This document shows, piece after piece, positions 7,207-15,868 of a stretch of 64,000 nt of DNA. The notes beneath the pieces were generated by a model that did not search any database, was not told the origin of the DNA, and worked only from the letters and a program-made list of their open reading frames with translations. The DNA lies in the NCBI GenBank assembly GCA_035369845.1, contig DAOOVD010000001.1, forward strand, positions 124,001 to 188,000. Direction: 5' to 3'. Source of the stretch: DAOOVD01 sp035369845. GTDB lineage: Bacteria; Bacillota; Desulfotomaculia; Desulfotomaculales; Pelotomaculaceae. Position numbers and translations under genes: made by a program. Each line of letters opens with the position of its first letter. Position 1 is the first letter of the stretch.

Positions 7207-8768
7207 ATAGAGTTTCGCAAGAGGTTTTTGTCCAGGGAGCGGTACTGGATTGCTTCAGCCAAATGGGGTTCTCCGATTAGTTCAGAACCGTCCAGATCAG
7301 CTATGGTACGGGCCACCTTCAAGATCTGGTCGTGTGCCCGAGCGCTCAAAGACAGCTGTTTGAAAGCTTCTTGAAGGAGGGCACCGGCTCCTTTGGTCAG
7401 CTTGGCATAACGGCGTACATCTTTTATCCCCATTTGGGCATTACAGGCAGGGGCCGCCCGCTGTCCATCCTCCCGTTTTCCCGCACCGAACCTCTCTCTC
7501 TGACGGGCCCGGGCAGCTTCCACTCTCCTTTTAATTGCGGCGGAACCTTCTGGCCTTTCACCGGCCGAGAACTCATCGTAAGGCAGCCTGGGCACCTCGA
7601 TACAGATATCAATACGGTCCAGGAGCGGTCCTGAAAGGCGGCCGATGTAGCGCTGGACCTGGTGGGGCGTGCAGGAGCATTCCCTCGTTGGGTCGCCGAA
7701 GTATCCGCACGGGCATGGGTTTAGAGCTCCTACCAGCATCAACCTGGCAGGGAAGGTCAGGGAGGCGTTGACCCTTGAAATGGTGACTATTCCCTCTTCC
7801 AAAGGCTGGCGGAGGGCTTCCAGGGCATCTTTCTGAAACTCGGGCATTTCGTCAAGAAAGAGGACACCGTGATGGGCAAGGCTTATCTCGCCCGGTTTCG
7901 GCGTTCTCCCCCCGCCGACCAGGCCGACGGTGGAAGCGGTATGATGGGGAGCCCTGAATGGTCTGCGCACTATGAGAGGCATGTTTGGCCTCAACAAGCC
8001 TGCGATGCTGTATATCTTTGTGACCTCAATCGATTCCTGAAAGGTGAGGTCCGGCATGATTCCCGGCAGGCGCCGGGCAAGCATGGTCTTGCCTGAGCCG
8101 GGGCTGCCGGTCATAATTACGTTGTGACCGCCGGCTGCCGCAACCTCAAGCGCTCTTTTCGCAGCTTGCTGCCCTCTGACGTCTGCAAAATCGACACTGC
8201 CGGCGGCGGAGCGATCCGCAAGCGCTTTTAAATCAATTTTGCAAGGTAATATTTCGTTTTTTCCCTGGAGGAATCCGGCCAGTTCGAGAAGTGTTCCGGC
8301 AGGATATACCTCAACGTCGCCAGCCAGGGCGGCCTCATTGGCATTTTCCGCCGGGACGACAATCTTCTTAAACGCGTTTTCCCTGGCAGCGAGAACGTTC
8401 GGCAGGACGCCGGCGACACCTCTGAGAGAGCCGTTCAGGGAAAGTTCCCCGAGGTAGACGAAAAGGCTGCAACGGTCGCCCGGAAGCTGTTCCGTGGCTG
8501 CCAGGATACCGATTGCTATGGGAAGATCGTAAATGGGGCCTTCTTTTTTGATGTCGGCGGGGGCAAGGTTTACCGTTATTCTTTTTACGGGGAATTCAAA
8601 ACCTGAGTTTTTTATGGCAGCCCTTACCCGGTCCTTGGCTTCCCTGACCGAAGCATCCGGCAGCCCGACTATGTCGAAACAAGGCAAACCGTTCGTTACA
8701 TCAACTTCGACTTCCACGGTTTGGCCGTCCAGGCCGTTGAGTACGATACTTTTGACGATAGCTAACAT
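7200..8768 (-). CDS. comM: ComM / YifB-family Mg-chelatase-like AAA+ ATPase
   Basis: 522 residues. Homologues act as branch-migration helicases in natural transformation. The start is ATG 8768 (CCGGAGG upstream), giving the family N-terminus MLAIVKSIVLNGLDG; extending it to 9224 would translate repeat DNA. Features: LonC-like N-domain (residues 1-170), Walker A (MTGSPGSGKTML), sensor motifs, Walker B region (GVLFLDEMPEF) and the C-terminal four-Cys knuckle beginning NPCPCGYFGD. The C-terminus should end near YRSLD plus a few residues; here the stop (TGA) falls inside the right end of the IS200/IS605 relic, so the insertion appears to have replaced the natural end. Confidence 0.92.
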   Translation of the reverse strand: MLAIVKSIVLNGLDGQTVEVEVDVTNGLPCFDIVGLPDASVREAKDRVRAAIKNSGFEFPVKRITVNLAPADIKKEGPIYDLPIAIGILAATEQLPGDRCSLFVYLGELSLNGSLRGVAGVLPNVLAARENAFKKIVVPAENANEAALAGDVEVYPAGTLLELAGFLQGKNEILPCKIDLKALADRSAAGSVDFADVRGQQAAKRALEVAAAGGHNVIMTGSPGSGKTMLARRLPGIMPDLTFQESIEVTKIYSIAGLLRPNMPLIVRRPFRAPHHTASTVGLVGGGRTPKPGEISLAHHGVLFLDEMPEFQKDALEALRQPLEEGIVTISRVNASLTFPARLMLVGALNPCPCGYFGDPTRECSCTPHQVQRYIGRLSGPLLDRIDICIEVPRLPYDEFSAGERPEGSAAIKRRVEAARARQRERFGAGKREDGQRAAPACNAQMGIKDVRRYAKLTKGAGALLQEAFKQLSLSARAHDQILKVARTIADLDGSELIGEPHLAEAIQYRSLDKNLLRNSIV

Positions 8769-9452
8769 TTGCGCCTCCGGAGAACGGTATTTAAAAGATT
8801 TGCCGCACTTCCGAACCCCGTTGAATGTCCATGTCATTTCTTGTCGAATCCTGCTCAAACCACAACGACCACCTGTTGAGGCGGCCGTCAATTCTGTATC
8901 TTTCGACAGTACCAGCAAAATCCCTTTTTTTCCGCGGAAAATTTTGCCGGGTGCAGTGCGTACCCCGGTTGCCGTCTTTTCTGCACCTCCAAACACTGCG
9001 GCCACCTTTGTAAGGTGGCCGCAAACTGTTGACGAACTGTCCGGGATCTTGAGGGTGAAGGAAACGAGCGATATTGAGCAGCGTCGCAAGCGAAACGGGC
9101 GAAGTGGGGATGCGATATCGGATGAGCGCACATGGGCGCCCGCGAAAGCTGAACCGGGCCGGTACGGCGAGTTGAAGGCGGTCCAACATCGCATGATGCA
9201 AACTCCCGGTTCCACCCGGGGCAAAGCATTTGAGCGAGCGTTTCAACCTCATGGTGTTTTGCTACAACTGCAGGGCGCCCTTTTTTAGGTGGCCGTCTTG
9301 TTTTTTTCAGTGATTGTCGGAGGAGCCGCTCTTTTTATCAATCTCATTGACCGCCCGCGGCGCGGCTTTACGTCAGACGCTGTTGAATACGGTTGAAAGC
9401 CGGTTGCGGGGCGTAAAGGGACGGCGCTTTTGCCGGCGGCCGGTTGGGCTTC
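8769..9452. other. Gene-free stretch upstream of comM
   Basis: Holds repeat copy A (8998-9275). The 8800-8990 part is GC-mixed DNA without a recognisable gene and may belong to the same element. The 9290-9450 part has T-runs (9300-9306) after CAGGGCGCCC and no gene I can support. Confidence 0.5.
8998..9275 (+). repeat. Dispersed repeat family, copy A (most complete)
   Basis: Begins with a perfect 11-bp hairpin (8998-9022, GCGGCCACCTT-TGT-AAGG...). Then the 42-nt core at 9035-9076 (AACTGTCCGG, TGAGGGTGAAGG, GCGATATTG), a middle module from 9096 (CGGGCGAAGTGGGGATGCGA, GCGAGTTGAAGGCGG), and a 3' module at about 9205-9262 (GAGCGAGCGTTTCAACCTCA). Each module recurs elsewhere in this window. No protein feature is conserved with it, so it is treated as non-coding. 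Confidence 0.75.
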
Positions 9453-9689
9453 CTAAACAAATTTTTTGTCCGACATGTAAACGCTGTTTCCGGAAGTTAC
9501 ATATACGTATTTGTTGGACCTCGGGTCCCATACCATAGTGTTGCCGGTGGTTTTCTGTTTCGCTTTCTGGTTCATTCTAAAACTGTAGGAGCTTATCAGA
9601 GACCACGGTTTCATTCTTTCAACCAGGTATGAAGCACAACCCATTGTGGTTAATTTTGCCTGAAAGTGCTCGCGCTGATAAGGCAGCAT
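9453..9689 (-). CDS. Hypothetical small protein
   Basis: 78 residues from ATG 9689 with GGAAAGGGGTG upstream. Begins MLPYQREHFQAKLTTMGCAS and ends TSGNSVYMSDKKFV. No signal peptide, membrane segment or known motif. Supported only by a good ribosome site and plausible composition; the surroundings are accessory. Confidence 0.42.
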   Translation of the reverse strand: MLPYQREHFQAKLTTMGCASYLVERMKPWSLISSYSFRMNQKAKQKTTGNTMVWDPRSNKYVYVTSGNSVYMSDKKFV

Positions 9690-9825
9690 CGGTTATGCAC
9701 CCCTTTCCAACTATAAGGATAGCACTTCAGTTGAAAATTGACATGGGTTGGGCTGCTCAATTTTTTTGGGACTGAAGTCCCGATTGCCGGGGAGGATAAA
9801 AATCGCCGCAACGGGACGGGTGCTG

Positions 9826-10395
9826 TCAATTATCCACAGGTTTTATCTCTTTTTTGTCGATGCCGAGAAGCATGCATAGTTTTTCTTTAAAGGGGCTGCC
9901 GTCTATAAAAACAAATTTTGCCTCGGTATCTTGGGGATCAAACCACAAAAAAAGGTCAACGCCGTATTTGACCTCGCGTATTTTCCCTTCGAAGAATTTC
10001 AAAACAGGGCGTTCGCCTCCGTCAACCACTTTCAAGTAGAAGTCGCCGTCTTTGAGGACGGAAATCAGGTCGAAAACATCGATATGAAACTCGTGGTTTA
10101 CGAGAGCGAGGACGTTCGCGTATTTCCTGCCGGCGTTGACGCTGTTGAACTGTTCCACAGCATCATAAATTTTCTGCGAAATTTTATTGTATACCGTACT
10201 GTATAAATCCTCCTGCCCGTCATCAAAAGTTGACTTGACTTCACAGAAGAATACCAGGTCGCTCCCTTTGTAAACCTGGAAATCCGGGGTGCGGCCGTTT
10301 TTTTTCATCTCCGCTTCGGTAAAGCGGACGGGTTCAAGGTTTTTTGATTTCATGAATGATGCAATTCTATTCTCGTCAATTTGTACTTGGGCCAT
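9826..10395 (-). CDS. PD-(D/E)XK nuclease-like protein, possible partner of the divergent Dam methylase
   Basis: 189 residues if started at ATG 10395 behind GGGAGTG (an in-frame GTG at 10407 overlaps that site). Residues about 34-54 read NGRTPDFQVYKGSDLVFFCE followed by VKST: the PD...CEVK spacing is the PD-(D/E)XK active-site pattern. The rest is a mixed alpha/beta domain ending LCMLLGIDKKE. Divergent from a dam-type methylase across a GATC-rich intergenic region. It could be a restriction or repair nuclease, or a nuclease-fold protein with another role. Fold is moderately sure, function is not. Confidence 0.6.
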   Translation of the reverse strand: MAQVQIDENRIASFMKSKNLEPVRFTEAEMKKNGRTPDFQVYKGSDLVFFCEVKSTFDDGQEDLYSTVYNKISQKIYDAVEQFNSVNAGRKYANVLALVNHEFHIDVFDLISVLKDGDFYLKVVDGGERPVLKFFEGKIREVKYGVDLFLWFDPQDTEAKFVFIDGSPFKEKLCMLLGIDKKEIKPVDN

Positions 10396-10762
10396 TTTTT
10401 CTTTCACTCCCGACCGGCTGTTTTTTTTAAGTTACCATGCAACTGGCGAAAAGTCAAAGAATTAAAATGAATTATTGATGACTATGGGTAAGATAAGCGG
10501 CATGGTTCGCTAAAACTTGCTTTAAAACAGCAAAACCTGTGAGTCGGGTGTAAATCCGCCGGGATATCTGGACATTCTCAGGTAGTGAAAAGATCGAAAT
10601 ACAGGGTTTTGTGTGAATTGCAGAAAAGAGGATCTATCTAGATCATGATCAAGAACCAAAGAGATGATCCTAGTAAATAAGCTACGGTGATCGCAAATGA
10701 TCTGAAATCATTTAATTCAAGGTTTGTAATGCTTCCTTGCTTTAAATAATATAGATTGAGGA
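10396..10762. promoter_or_regulatory. GATC-rich intergenic region ahead of the Dam-type methylase
   Basis: Seven GATC sites lie at 10592, 10631, 10641, 10647, 10666, 10689 and 10699, within 111 bp, where about 0.4 would be expected by chance. Upstream, CCTGTGAG...CTCAGG (about 10537-10583) can form a hairpin around GTGTAAATCCGCCGGG. AT content is higher than in flanking genes. A methylation-sensitive control region for the methylase, or a replication/partition-type site, are both possible. Confidence 0.6.
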
Positions 10763-11638
10763 GTGATTATTCTGGGTGTTATCAAAAAATTCAAGCCCAT
10801 TTTAAAATGGGCCGGCGGCAAGAGCAAAACCGTCAACCAATTATCAAAATACTTCCCCGCAGATTTCAGGAACTATCATGAACCGTTTGTGGGCGGAGGT
10901 GCCGTATTTTTTCATCTTTATCCAGATATAAAAAGCAGGGGGGCTTTGGCCTTTTTGTCGGATAACGTTGAAGAGCTGATAAATCTTTATGAAGTTGTTA
11001 GAGATGATGTTGACACGCTGATAGAAATTACGAAACGACACATATATGATAAGGATTATTACTACAAGATAAGATCCCTGGACCCGGGAATTCTGTCAAA
11101 AACGGAGAAAGCATCGAGGATCCTTTATTTGAATAAAACCTGTTTTAACGGATTGTACAGGGTTAACAGCAAGGGGCAGTTCAACGTTTCTTTCGGTGAT
11201 TACGTCAACCCGGTGATTGTGGACGAAGAAGCGCTGAGGGATGCCAGCGAGGCGTTCAAGCACGCCGTATTGTTTTCCGGTGACTTTGAACTGGTTTTGA
11301 GGAATGCGCAAGCAGGTGATTTCGTTTATATGGACCCCCCTTACGTACCCCTTTCGGCCACTTCGAATTTTACCTCTTACACACCCGGCTCTTTCGGCGA
11401 AGAACAACACTGCCGCTTGAGAGAAGTGTTTGAAGAATTGAAGAACAAGGGATGTTACGTTATGCTGAGTAATTCCGACACGGAATTTGTCAGGAGGCTG
11501 TACAGAGGCTGCAACATAAGGACTGTAAACGCCTTGAGGGCTATCAACTCCGACATCACCAAAAGGGGTGCCGTAAAAGAGCTCGTCATACTTTCCTACC
11601 CTGAAAGCGAAATGTGTTTTTCTGCATTCGCCCTGTGA
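10763..11638 (+). CDS. dam: Dam-type DNA adenine-N6 methyltransferase (D12 class)
   Basis: About 291 residues, alpha-group (D12) methylase. AdoMet motif I appears as LKWAGGKSK with HEPFVGGGAVFFHL, catalytic motif IV as MDPPYVPLSATSNFTSY, plus the D12 NKTCFNGLYRVNSKGQFNV segment. This architecture matches DpnM/Dam enzymes that methylate GATC, consistent with the cluster of GATC sites just upstream. Start is uncertain: AGGAG (10759-10763) overlaps the GTG at 10763, so the codon used may be downstream (ATT/CTG at 10766-10772), which would be unusual. Possible restriction partner is the divergent nuclease-like gene. Confidence 0.9.
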   Translation: MIILGVIKKFKPILKWAGGKSKTVNQLSKYFPADFRNYHEPFVGGGAVFFHLYPDIKSRGALAFLSDNVEELINLYEVVRDDVDTLIEITKRHIYDKDYYYKIRSLDPGILSKTEKASRILYLNKTCFNGLYRVNSKGQFNVSFGDYVNPVIVDEEALRDASEAFKHAVLFSGDFELVLRNAQAGDFVYMDPPYVPLSATSNFTSYTPGSFGEEQHCRLREVFEELKNKGCYVMLSNSDTEFVRRLYRGCNIRTVNALRAINSDITKRGAVKELVILSYPESEMCFSAFAL

Positions 11639-11686
11639 TGTGAACGAAATTTTTCGAGGCTTCTTTTTTGGGGGCTCAAAGTAATA

Positions 11687-13072
11687 ATGTTGAATGAGCT
11701 GAAGTCTTTGCAGACAGGTCAAAAGACGGCCGGCCGCGTCAACAGGCCGTCTCCTTTTTCTACGCTGCCGTTGATACTGCTCGTATTGTTCGGTATATTC
11801 GCTTGTTTTGCGATAACTGGCTATTTTAGACACATTTACTTCGAGGACCTGACCGGGCTTGAGATGATTTTGATCAGCGTTTTGTTTGCAGCGGTTCTCA
11901 ACAGTTTGTTGATCACCTGGTTCTACCGCCTTTCCATAAGGCAGGAGAGAGCGTTGGAAACAGCAAACGAAGACCTTTTGCATGAAATAATCCTGCGCAA
12001 TAAAACGGAGGAAAGGGTAAAGTATTTGACTTTTCATGATTATCTTACCGGACTGTATAACCGGGCTTACTTTGAAGAAGAGATGCACCGCCTGTCAACG
12101 GGGCGCTATGACCCGGTCAGCATAATTCTGTGCGATATTGACGGGCTGAAGCTTGTAAACGACACGATGGGGCACGAGACAGGCGACTCGCTTCTCGTTG
12201 CGGCCGCGTCCGTAATAAAAGGGTCGTTCCGCGACGGTGACGTGGTAGCCCGCATCGGGGGAGACGAGTTCGCGGTCCTGCTCCCGAACAGCGGCAAGGG
12301 TGCCGTAAGAAGCGCCTGCAACAGGCTGCGCAATTCAATAAAGTCTTACAATGAGGGTAATGAAAGACTGCCGTTGAGTATATCAATAGGTTTTTCGACG
12401 AGATCCGACGTGTCGATAACCATGGACGAACTTTATAAAGATGCGGACAACAACATGTACCGGGAAAAGCTGCTGCGGACCCAGAGCGCCCGGAGCGGAG
12501 TCGTTCAGACTTTAAAAAAGGCCCTCGGAGCAAGGGACTTTATTACGGAAGGGCACGCCGACCGCATGCAGGACCTGGTAACCGCAATGGCTGAATCAAT
12601 GTCCCTGCCGGACTGCAAAATTGCTGATTTGCGTCTCCTGGCCCAGTTTCACGATATCGGCAAGGTGGGGATTCCCGACAGCATCCTTTTCAAGCCGGGG
12701 CCCCTTACTCCGGAAGAATACTCTGAGATGAAAAGGCACTGTGAGATTGGTCACCTCATCGCCATGTCCCCGCCCGACCTCGTTCCGATCGCAGACCTGA
12801 TACTTATGCACCATGAGTGGTGGAACGGAAAAGGGTATCCCCTGGAACTGAAAGGGGAGGAAATACCGCTGGAGTGCCGTATTCTGGCCATTGCCGACGC
12901 GTACGACGCCATGACGAGCGACCGCCCTTACCGGAAGGCGCTCTCCCACGATCAGGCTGTAAAGGAACTTCGTAAAAATGCCGGTATTCAGTTCGACCCT
13001 TATCTCGTGAACAGGTTTGTGGAACTTTTGAATGCGAAAAAAATCAAGCAAAAGTGTACTAACCGAGTTTAG
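11687..13072 (+). CDS. Cyclic-di-GMP protein with GGDEF and HD-GYP domains
   Basis: 461 residues. Two transmembrane helices (about 27-48 and 56-84), a short linker, then GGDEF (ARIGGDEFAVL near 185-195) and HD-GYP (QFHDIGKVGIP near 322 and HHEWWNGKGYP near 374). Both catalytic signatures are intact, so the protein could both make and break c-di-GMP, or switch between them. The short outer loop between the helices offers little room for a periplasmic sensor. It begins 48 bp after the methylase gene but does not look functionally linked. Confidence 0.92.
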   Translation: MLNELKSLQTGQKTAGRVNRPSPFSTLPLILLVLFGIFACFAITGYFRHIYFEDLTGLEMILISVLFAAVLNSLLITWFYRLSIRQERALETANEDLLHEIILRNKTEERVKYLTFHDYLTGLYNRAYFEEEMHRLSTGRYDPVSIILCDIDGLKLVNDTMGHETGDSLLVAAASVIKGSFRDGDVVARIGGDEFAVLLPNSGKGAVRSACNRLRNSIKSYNEGNERLPLSISIGFSTRSDVSITMDELYKDADNNMYREKLLRTQSARSGVVQTLKKALGARDFITEGHADRMQDLVTAMAESMSLPDCKIADLRLLAQFHDIGKVGIPDSILFKPGPLTPEEYSEMKRHCEIGHLIAMSPPDLVPIADLILMHHEWWNGKGYPLELKGEEIPLECRILAIADAYDAMTSDRPYRKALSHDQAVKELRKNAGIQFDPYLVNRFVELLNAKKIKQKCTNRV

Positions 13073-13106
13073 CAGGAACTGCGAAGAATAAACCCCGGTT
13101 GTCGCG

Positions 13107-13541
13107 TCAACCGTAGAACACTTCGGAGCTGGCAGATTTCCATTTGCCCCCGGCGCCGGCCGTTTCGCCCGCACCCCAGAAGCCGGGACTTCCGGCGGCA
13201 TTTTTCCTTTCTGCGGACCTTACAGGCGTGCGAATTTTGTTGGAGTACATAAGGGGATATTCAAAGCCGTTGCAAACTATGCTTATATCGCAGTAGTACT
13301 CCCGCCCGGCTTCCACATCAGTAAAGTAGAAGCTGTCCCATTGCGGCTTTATTTCATACAGGCGGCGCTGCCCATCATGTTTCGCGTTCAGTCCGAGCAA
13401 CAGCTTGCCCTTACCGGCCAGGGCCTCTCTCCGGCCGGCTGAAAGGTTCCAGTAAGCAAAAAGGACATTCGGGCTCTGCATCAATAAAACCAACCCGTTT
13501 TCGTCGTAGCCGGGAGGTAGATTATCAGCGTACAACACCAA
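13107..13541 (-). CDS. DUF4912-family protein
   Basis: 144 residues. The DUF4912 core shows LPPGYDENGLVLLMQSPNVL, FAYWNLS, then REYYCDISI and the Ser/Gly-rich tail SSEVFYG. Function of the family is unknown; it occurs in many spore-forming Clostridia. It converges with the GGDEF/HD-GYP gene (35 bp apart). No signal peptide. Confidence 0.82.
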   Translation of the reverse strand: MVLYADNLPPGYDENGLVLLMQSPNVLFAYWNLSAGRREALAGKGKLLLGLNAKHDGQRRLYEIKPQWDSFYFTDVEAGREYYCDISIVCNGFEYPLMYSNKIRTPVRSAERKNAAGSPGFWGAGETAGAGGKWKSASSEVFYG

Positions 13542-13989
13542 TCACCTCCAACCTTTTTAACGGCAGGCATCGGTTGAGTTCGAGAGTCCGTGTTCTTGGG
13601 AACTGCAGTGGACGACAAATCGGCGGCGGGAGCCCCGGGGGCTGTTGAAAGAGGCATTTCCGGACGGGGCGCAGCCCTTTCCTGATGCTGCTCCTGACAT
13701 ATGACAACATAACCGGAAAATTTGGAATGGCTTTAAATTATTTTATCACGCTGCGAATATTAATTCCATACCTATAAATGTCTGATTTTGCCATATTTTT
13801 GGCTATGGCTGACAATAATGCATAAACGTGCATTTTTTTGCATTTTCCCTTCAATTATTGTGTGCCGTCATATAACTTGAGACAAGCCGTTTTTTGTTCG
13901 AGTATTTCGCCCAATAGCAGGAAACCCGGAAGGAATTATTAGATATTAACAGAATATCCATAATAAAACAGTTGTGGGAGGCACTTGTT
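13542..13989. other. Gene-free stretch
   Basis: The first 140 bp is GC-rich (13610-13680, GGGAGCCCCGGGGGCT palindrome). The remainder is AT-rich with hairpin-like TTTGCCATATTTTTGGCTATG near 13788-13808 and TGCATAAACGTGCATTTTTTT near 13818-13839. The latter could end a minus-strand or plus-strand transcript. I see no gene or recognised RNA. Confidence 0.35.
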
Positions 13990-14274
13990 ATGAAGGCAAG
14001 TGGGTGGAAGTCAGCCTCGTACGGCATACGTGTAGGCAAGGAAAACGCGAGAACTTACTTCAAAAAGAGTTGGGACACAGTTGAAATAGAAATTGACGGG
14101 ATATTCCACACTTTTAGCCTGTCCAAGAATTTCTGGACGACCAGTCCAGAAATCAGGGGGGCGGCGATCGGGCGCTGGCTCGAAAAAAACGGTCTGACCA
14201 CGTGGCCGCCGGGGAAACCTCCCCAGGTAATCCTTTCGCCGTTGGAAGGCAATCGCTTCAGGCTTTCCCGCTGA
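13990..14274 (+). CDS. Conserved hypothetical small protein
   Basis: 94 residues from ATG 13990 behind GGGAGG. The sequence is compact (WKSASYGIRVGKENARTYF, then IEIDGIFHTFSLSKNFW and GAAIGRWLEKNGLTTWPPG). From the pattern I believe it belongs to a family of about 90-residue clostridial proteins with no assigned function. No transmembrane or signal sequence. Confidence 0.72.
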   Translation: MKASGWKSASYGIRVGKENARTYFKKSWDTVEIEIDGIFHTFSLSKNFWTTSPEIRGAAIGRWLEKNGLTTWPPGKPPQVILSPLEGNRFRLSR

Positions 14275-14353
14275 CCTTCTTAAAAATTGAACTTGTAATA
14301 TATAGTAATTATAGTTATAATTAACATATATTCTTATTAATGGGGTTGCCTGT

Positions 14354-14620
14354 ATGGGGAAACTCATAATGATAATCACGGTTGCGGCGGCTTTAACTTT
14401 CCTTAACGTTTCCTGCGGCCAGAAATCCGAATCTGTTGACCGGACGTATCAAGTAGAAAAAATTCAGCAGCTTGAAGAGGAAGTTTATCTGCTGAGTAAA
14501 AGAATTTGCGATCTGGAAGATCAATTGAAGGCCTTACAGAAATCTCATGAACTGGCCGTTTTTGTCAATCAGGACCTGGATGAAAGGCTGGCCAGGGTGG
14601 AAGGAAAGTCGCGCTTGTAA
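14354..14620 (+). CDS. Small coiled-coil lipoprotein
   Basis: 88 residues. N-terminal signal with lipobox (LTFLNVSC, Cys about residue 21), so the mature protein should be lipid-anchored outside the membrane. The rest (about 30-85) is a heptad-patterned helix rich in Leu/Glu (IQQLEEEVYLLSKRICDLED). Such proteins resemble Lpp-like or YgdI-like small lipoproteins in form only. Weak ribosome site (GGGG, 9 bp upstream). A terminator follows at 14683-14722. Confidence 0.75.
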   Translation: MGKLIMIITVAAALTFLNVSCGQKSESVDRTYQVEKIQQLEEEVYLLSKRICDLEDQLKALQKSHELAVFVNQDLDERLARVEGKSRL

Positions 14621-14682
14621 ACGGTCAAAACATGTTGTGCCTGTTTGCTGCTGTGCCGATGACAATTCAAAAAAGTTTTTTA

Positions 14683-14722
14683 TGCCGGATCATGACGAAA
14701 AGAGTCAACGGTATTTTTTTTT
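14683..14722 (+). terminator. Rho-independent terminator after the small lipoprotein gene
   Basis: TGCCG...CGGTA outer stem with TGAC-GAAAAGA-GTCA inner stem, followed by nine T residues. Confidence 0.8.
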
Positions 14723-14927
14723 GCTTTTTCATGTAATCTCTAAAATTTGTCAGAATAAATCCGAGATATTATGTCAAGAGATGTAACTTGTTAGGAGGAA
14801 AAAGGAGGATAAAGTAGTATAATTAGTCATGAGTAAAAATAGCCCCTTTAAAAGTCGCGTGAACACCATACGCTGCTGGGTGTCTTATGTTCGTGATGAT
14901 TAATTAATTTAACGGGAGGGCAAAAAA

Positions 14928-15596
14928 GTGAAGGTACTGATTGTCGGCGGCGGCAGGGGCGGAGTGGCGATGATTGAATGCCTGCATGGCACCAGCGGCA
15001 TAGAGATTGCTGGTGTTGTCGATGTAAACAACGACGCGCCCGCCTTGAAATTGGCAAGGGAACTCAAGATAAAGACAAGTACGGACCTGAAAGAATCACT
15101 CAGCATACCGAATTTGGAGATCATTCTGGACGTTACAGGCAGTGAGAAAGCCCATCAGATGATTCACGAACTCAAGCCGCCAAGTGTTCACGTGGCCGAC
15201 CCGGCAATTTCAAGAATATTGCATATCATAGCTGTTGAAAAAGGGAACTTGAACACGAACCTCCAGGAACAAATCAAAAATATGACGGGAGTAGTAAACG
15301 AATCAAAAAAGTATATAGAAGATGTCCACGAAATAATCGACTTCATCAGAAAAGTTGCCGACCAGACCAAACTTCTCAGCCTGAATGCGGCCATAGAGGC
15401 GGCAAGAGCTGGTGAACACGGAAGGGGTTTTGGCGTGGTAGCCGGCGAAGTGAGAAAACTGGCCGACAACAGCGCCTCTGCAGTTAAAAACATCAGCACT
15501 ATCTTAGGGAATATAGAAAATTCGATCAGGGAGATAATAAACGGCATAGAGAAAACCGCAGTCATTTCAGGGCTGAAAATAAACGACATTTCTTAG
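14928..15596 (+). CDS. Soluble chemoreceptor-like protein: Rossmann-type domain fused to an MCP signalling domain
   Basis: 222 residues, GTG start behind GGGAGGG. Residues 1-105 form a nucleotide-binding Rossmann-type domain (VLIVGGGRGGVAMIECL, then a VVDVN acidic end of beta-2 and VTGSEKAH). Residues about 120-222 are the methyl-accepting hairpin tip (LNAAIEAARAGEHGRGFGVV, EVRKLADNSA) that binds CheA/CheW. There is no transmembrane segment and no HAMP, so it would act in the cytoplasm. The MCP domain is short, lacking most of the methylation helices. I infer a sensor of a nucleotide or of cell redox/metabolic state. Confidence 0.82.
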   Translation: MKVLIVGGGRGGVAMIECLHGTSGIEIAGVVDVNNDAPALKLARELKIKTSTDLKESLSIPNLEIILDVTGSEKAHQMIHELKPPSVHVADPAISRILHIIAVEKGNLNTNLQEQIKNMTGVVNESKKYIEDVHEIIDFIRKVADQTKLLSLNAAIEAARAGEHGRGFGVVAGEVRKLADNSASAVKNISTILGNIENSIREIINGIEKTAVISGLKINDIS

Positions 15597-15868
15597 CGTA
15601 TTTTCCCGGAGTTGTCCCAAAAGCAATTTTTTTGGAAACAACCCCCATAATATTAATCACTTTTTATGTTCTGCCAATGAGTAGATTCACTCCCGCCGGG
15701 GGAAAGCGGTGAGTGCCGGTACGGCGGTAAAGGGACCGGACGATTACGGAGGAATCCGGACTACTGCGGGTTAAGTCCGCCGGCCGCAGGCGGTGGTTTT
15801 TACGGAAACCGACGGCGCTCAATTTTGGGGCATCACGGTTTAATGTTTTGCGAGGGGGGGCGGAAGTT
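15597..15868. other. GC-rich structured leader upstream of the beta-flower gene
   Basis: From about 15700 to 15810 the strand is dense in complementary runs (CCGGACG...TCCGG near 15737-15761; GCGGGTT...CCGCC near 15766-15784; GGCCGCAGGC). An RNA structure is likely. It does not match any riboswitch class I know. No gene is seen. Confidence 0.4.

Noticed and set aside
8769..9224. N-terminal extension of comM up to 9224
   Set aside because: Homology starts at MLAIVKS (8768) with its own ribosome site; the extension translates the repeat element.
8888..9252. Minus-strand reading frames in repeat copy A
   Set aside because: Similar short peptides occur in copies B and C, but only because the DNA is repeated; frames break differently and lack ribosome sites.
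13525..13710. 61-residue minus-strand frame upstream of the DUF4912 gene
   Set aside because: Pro/Arg-rich, overlaps the real start region, no ribosome site.
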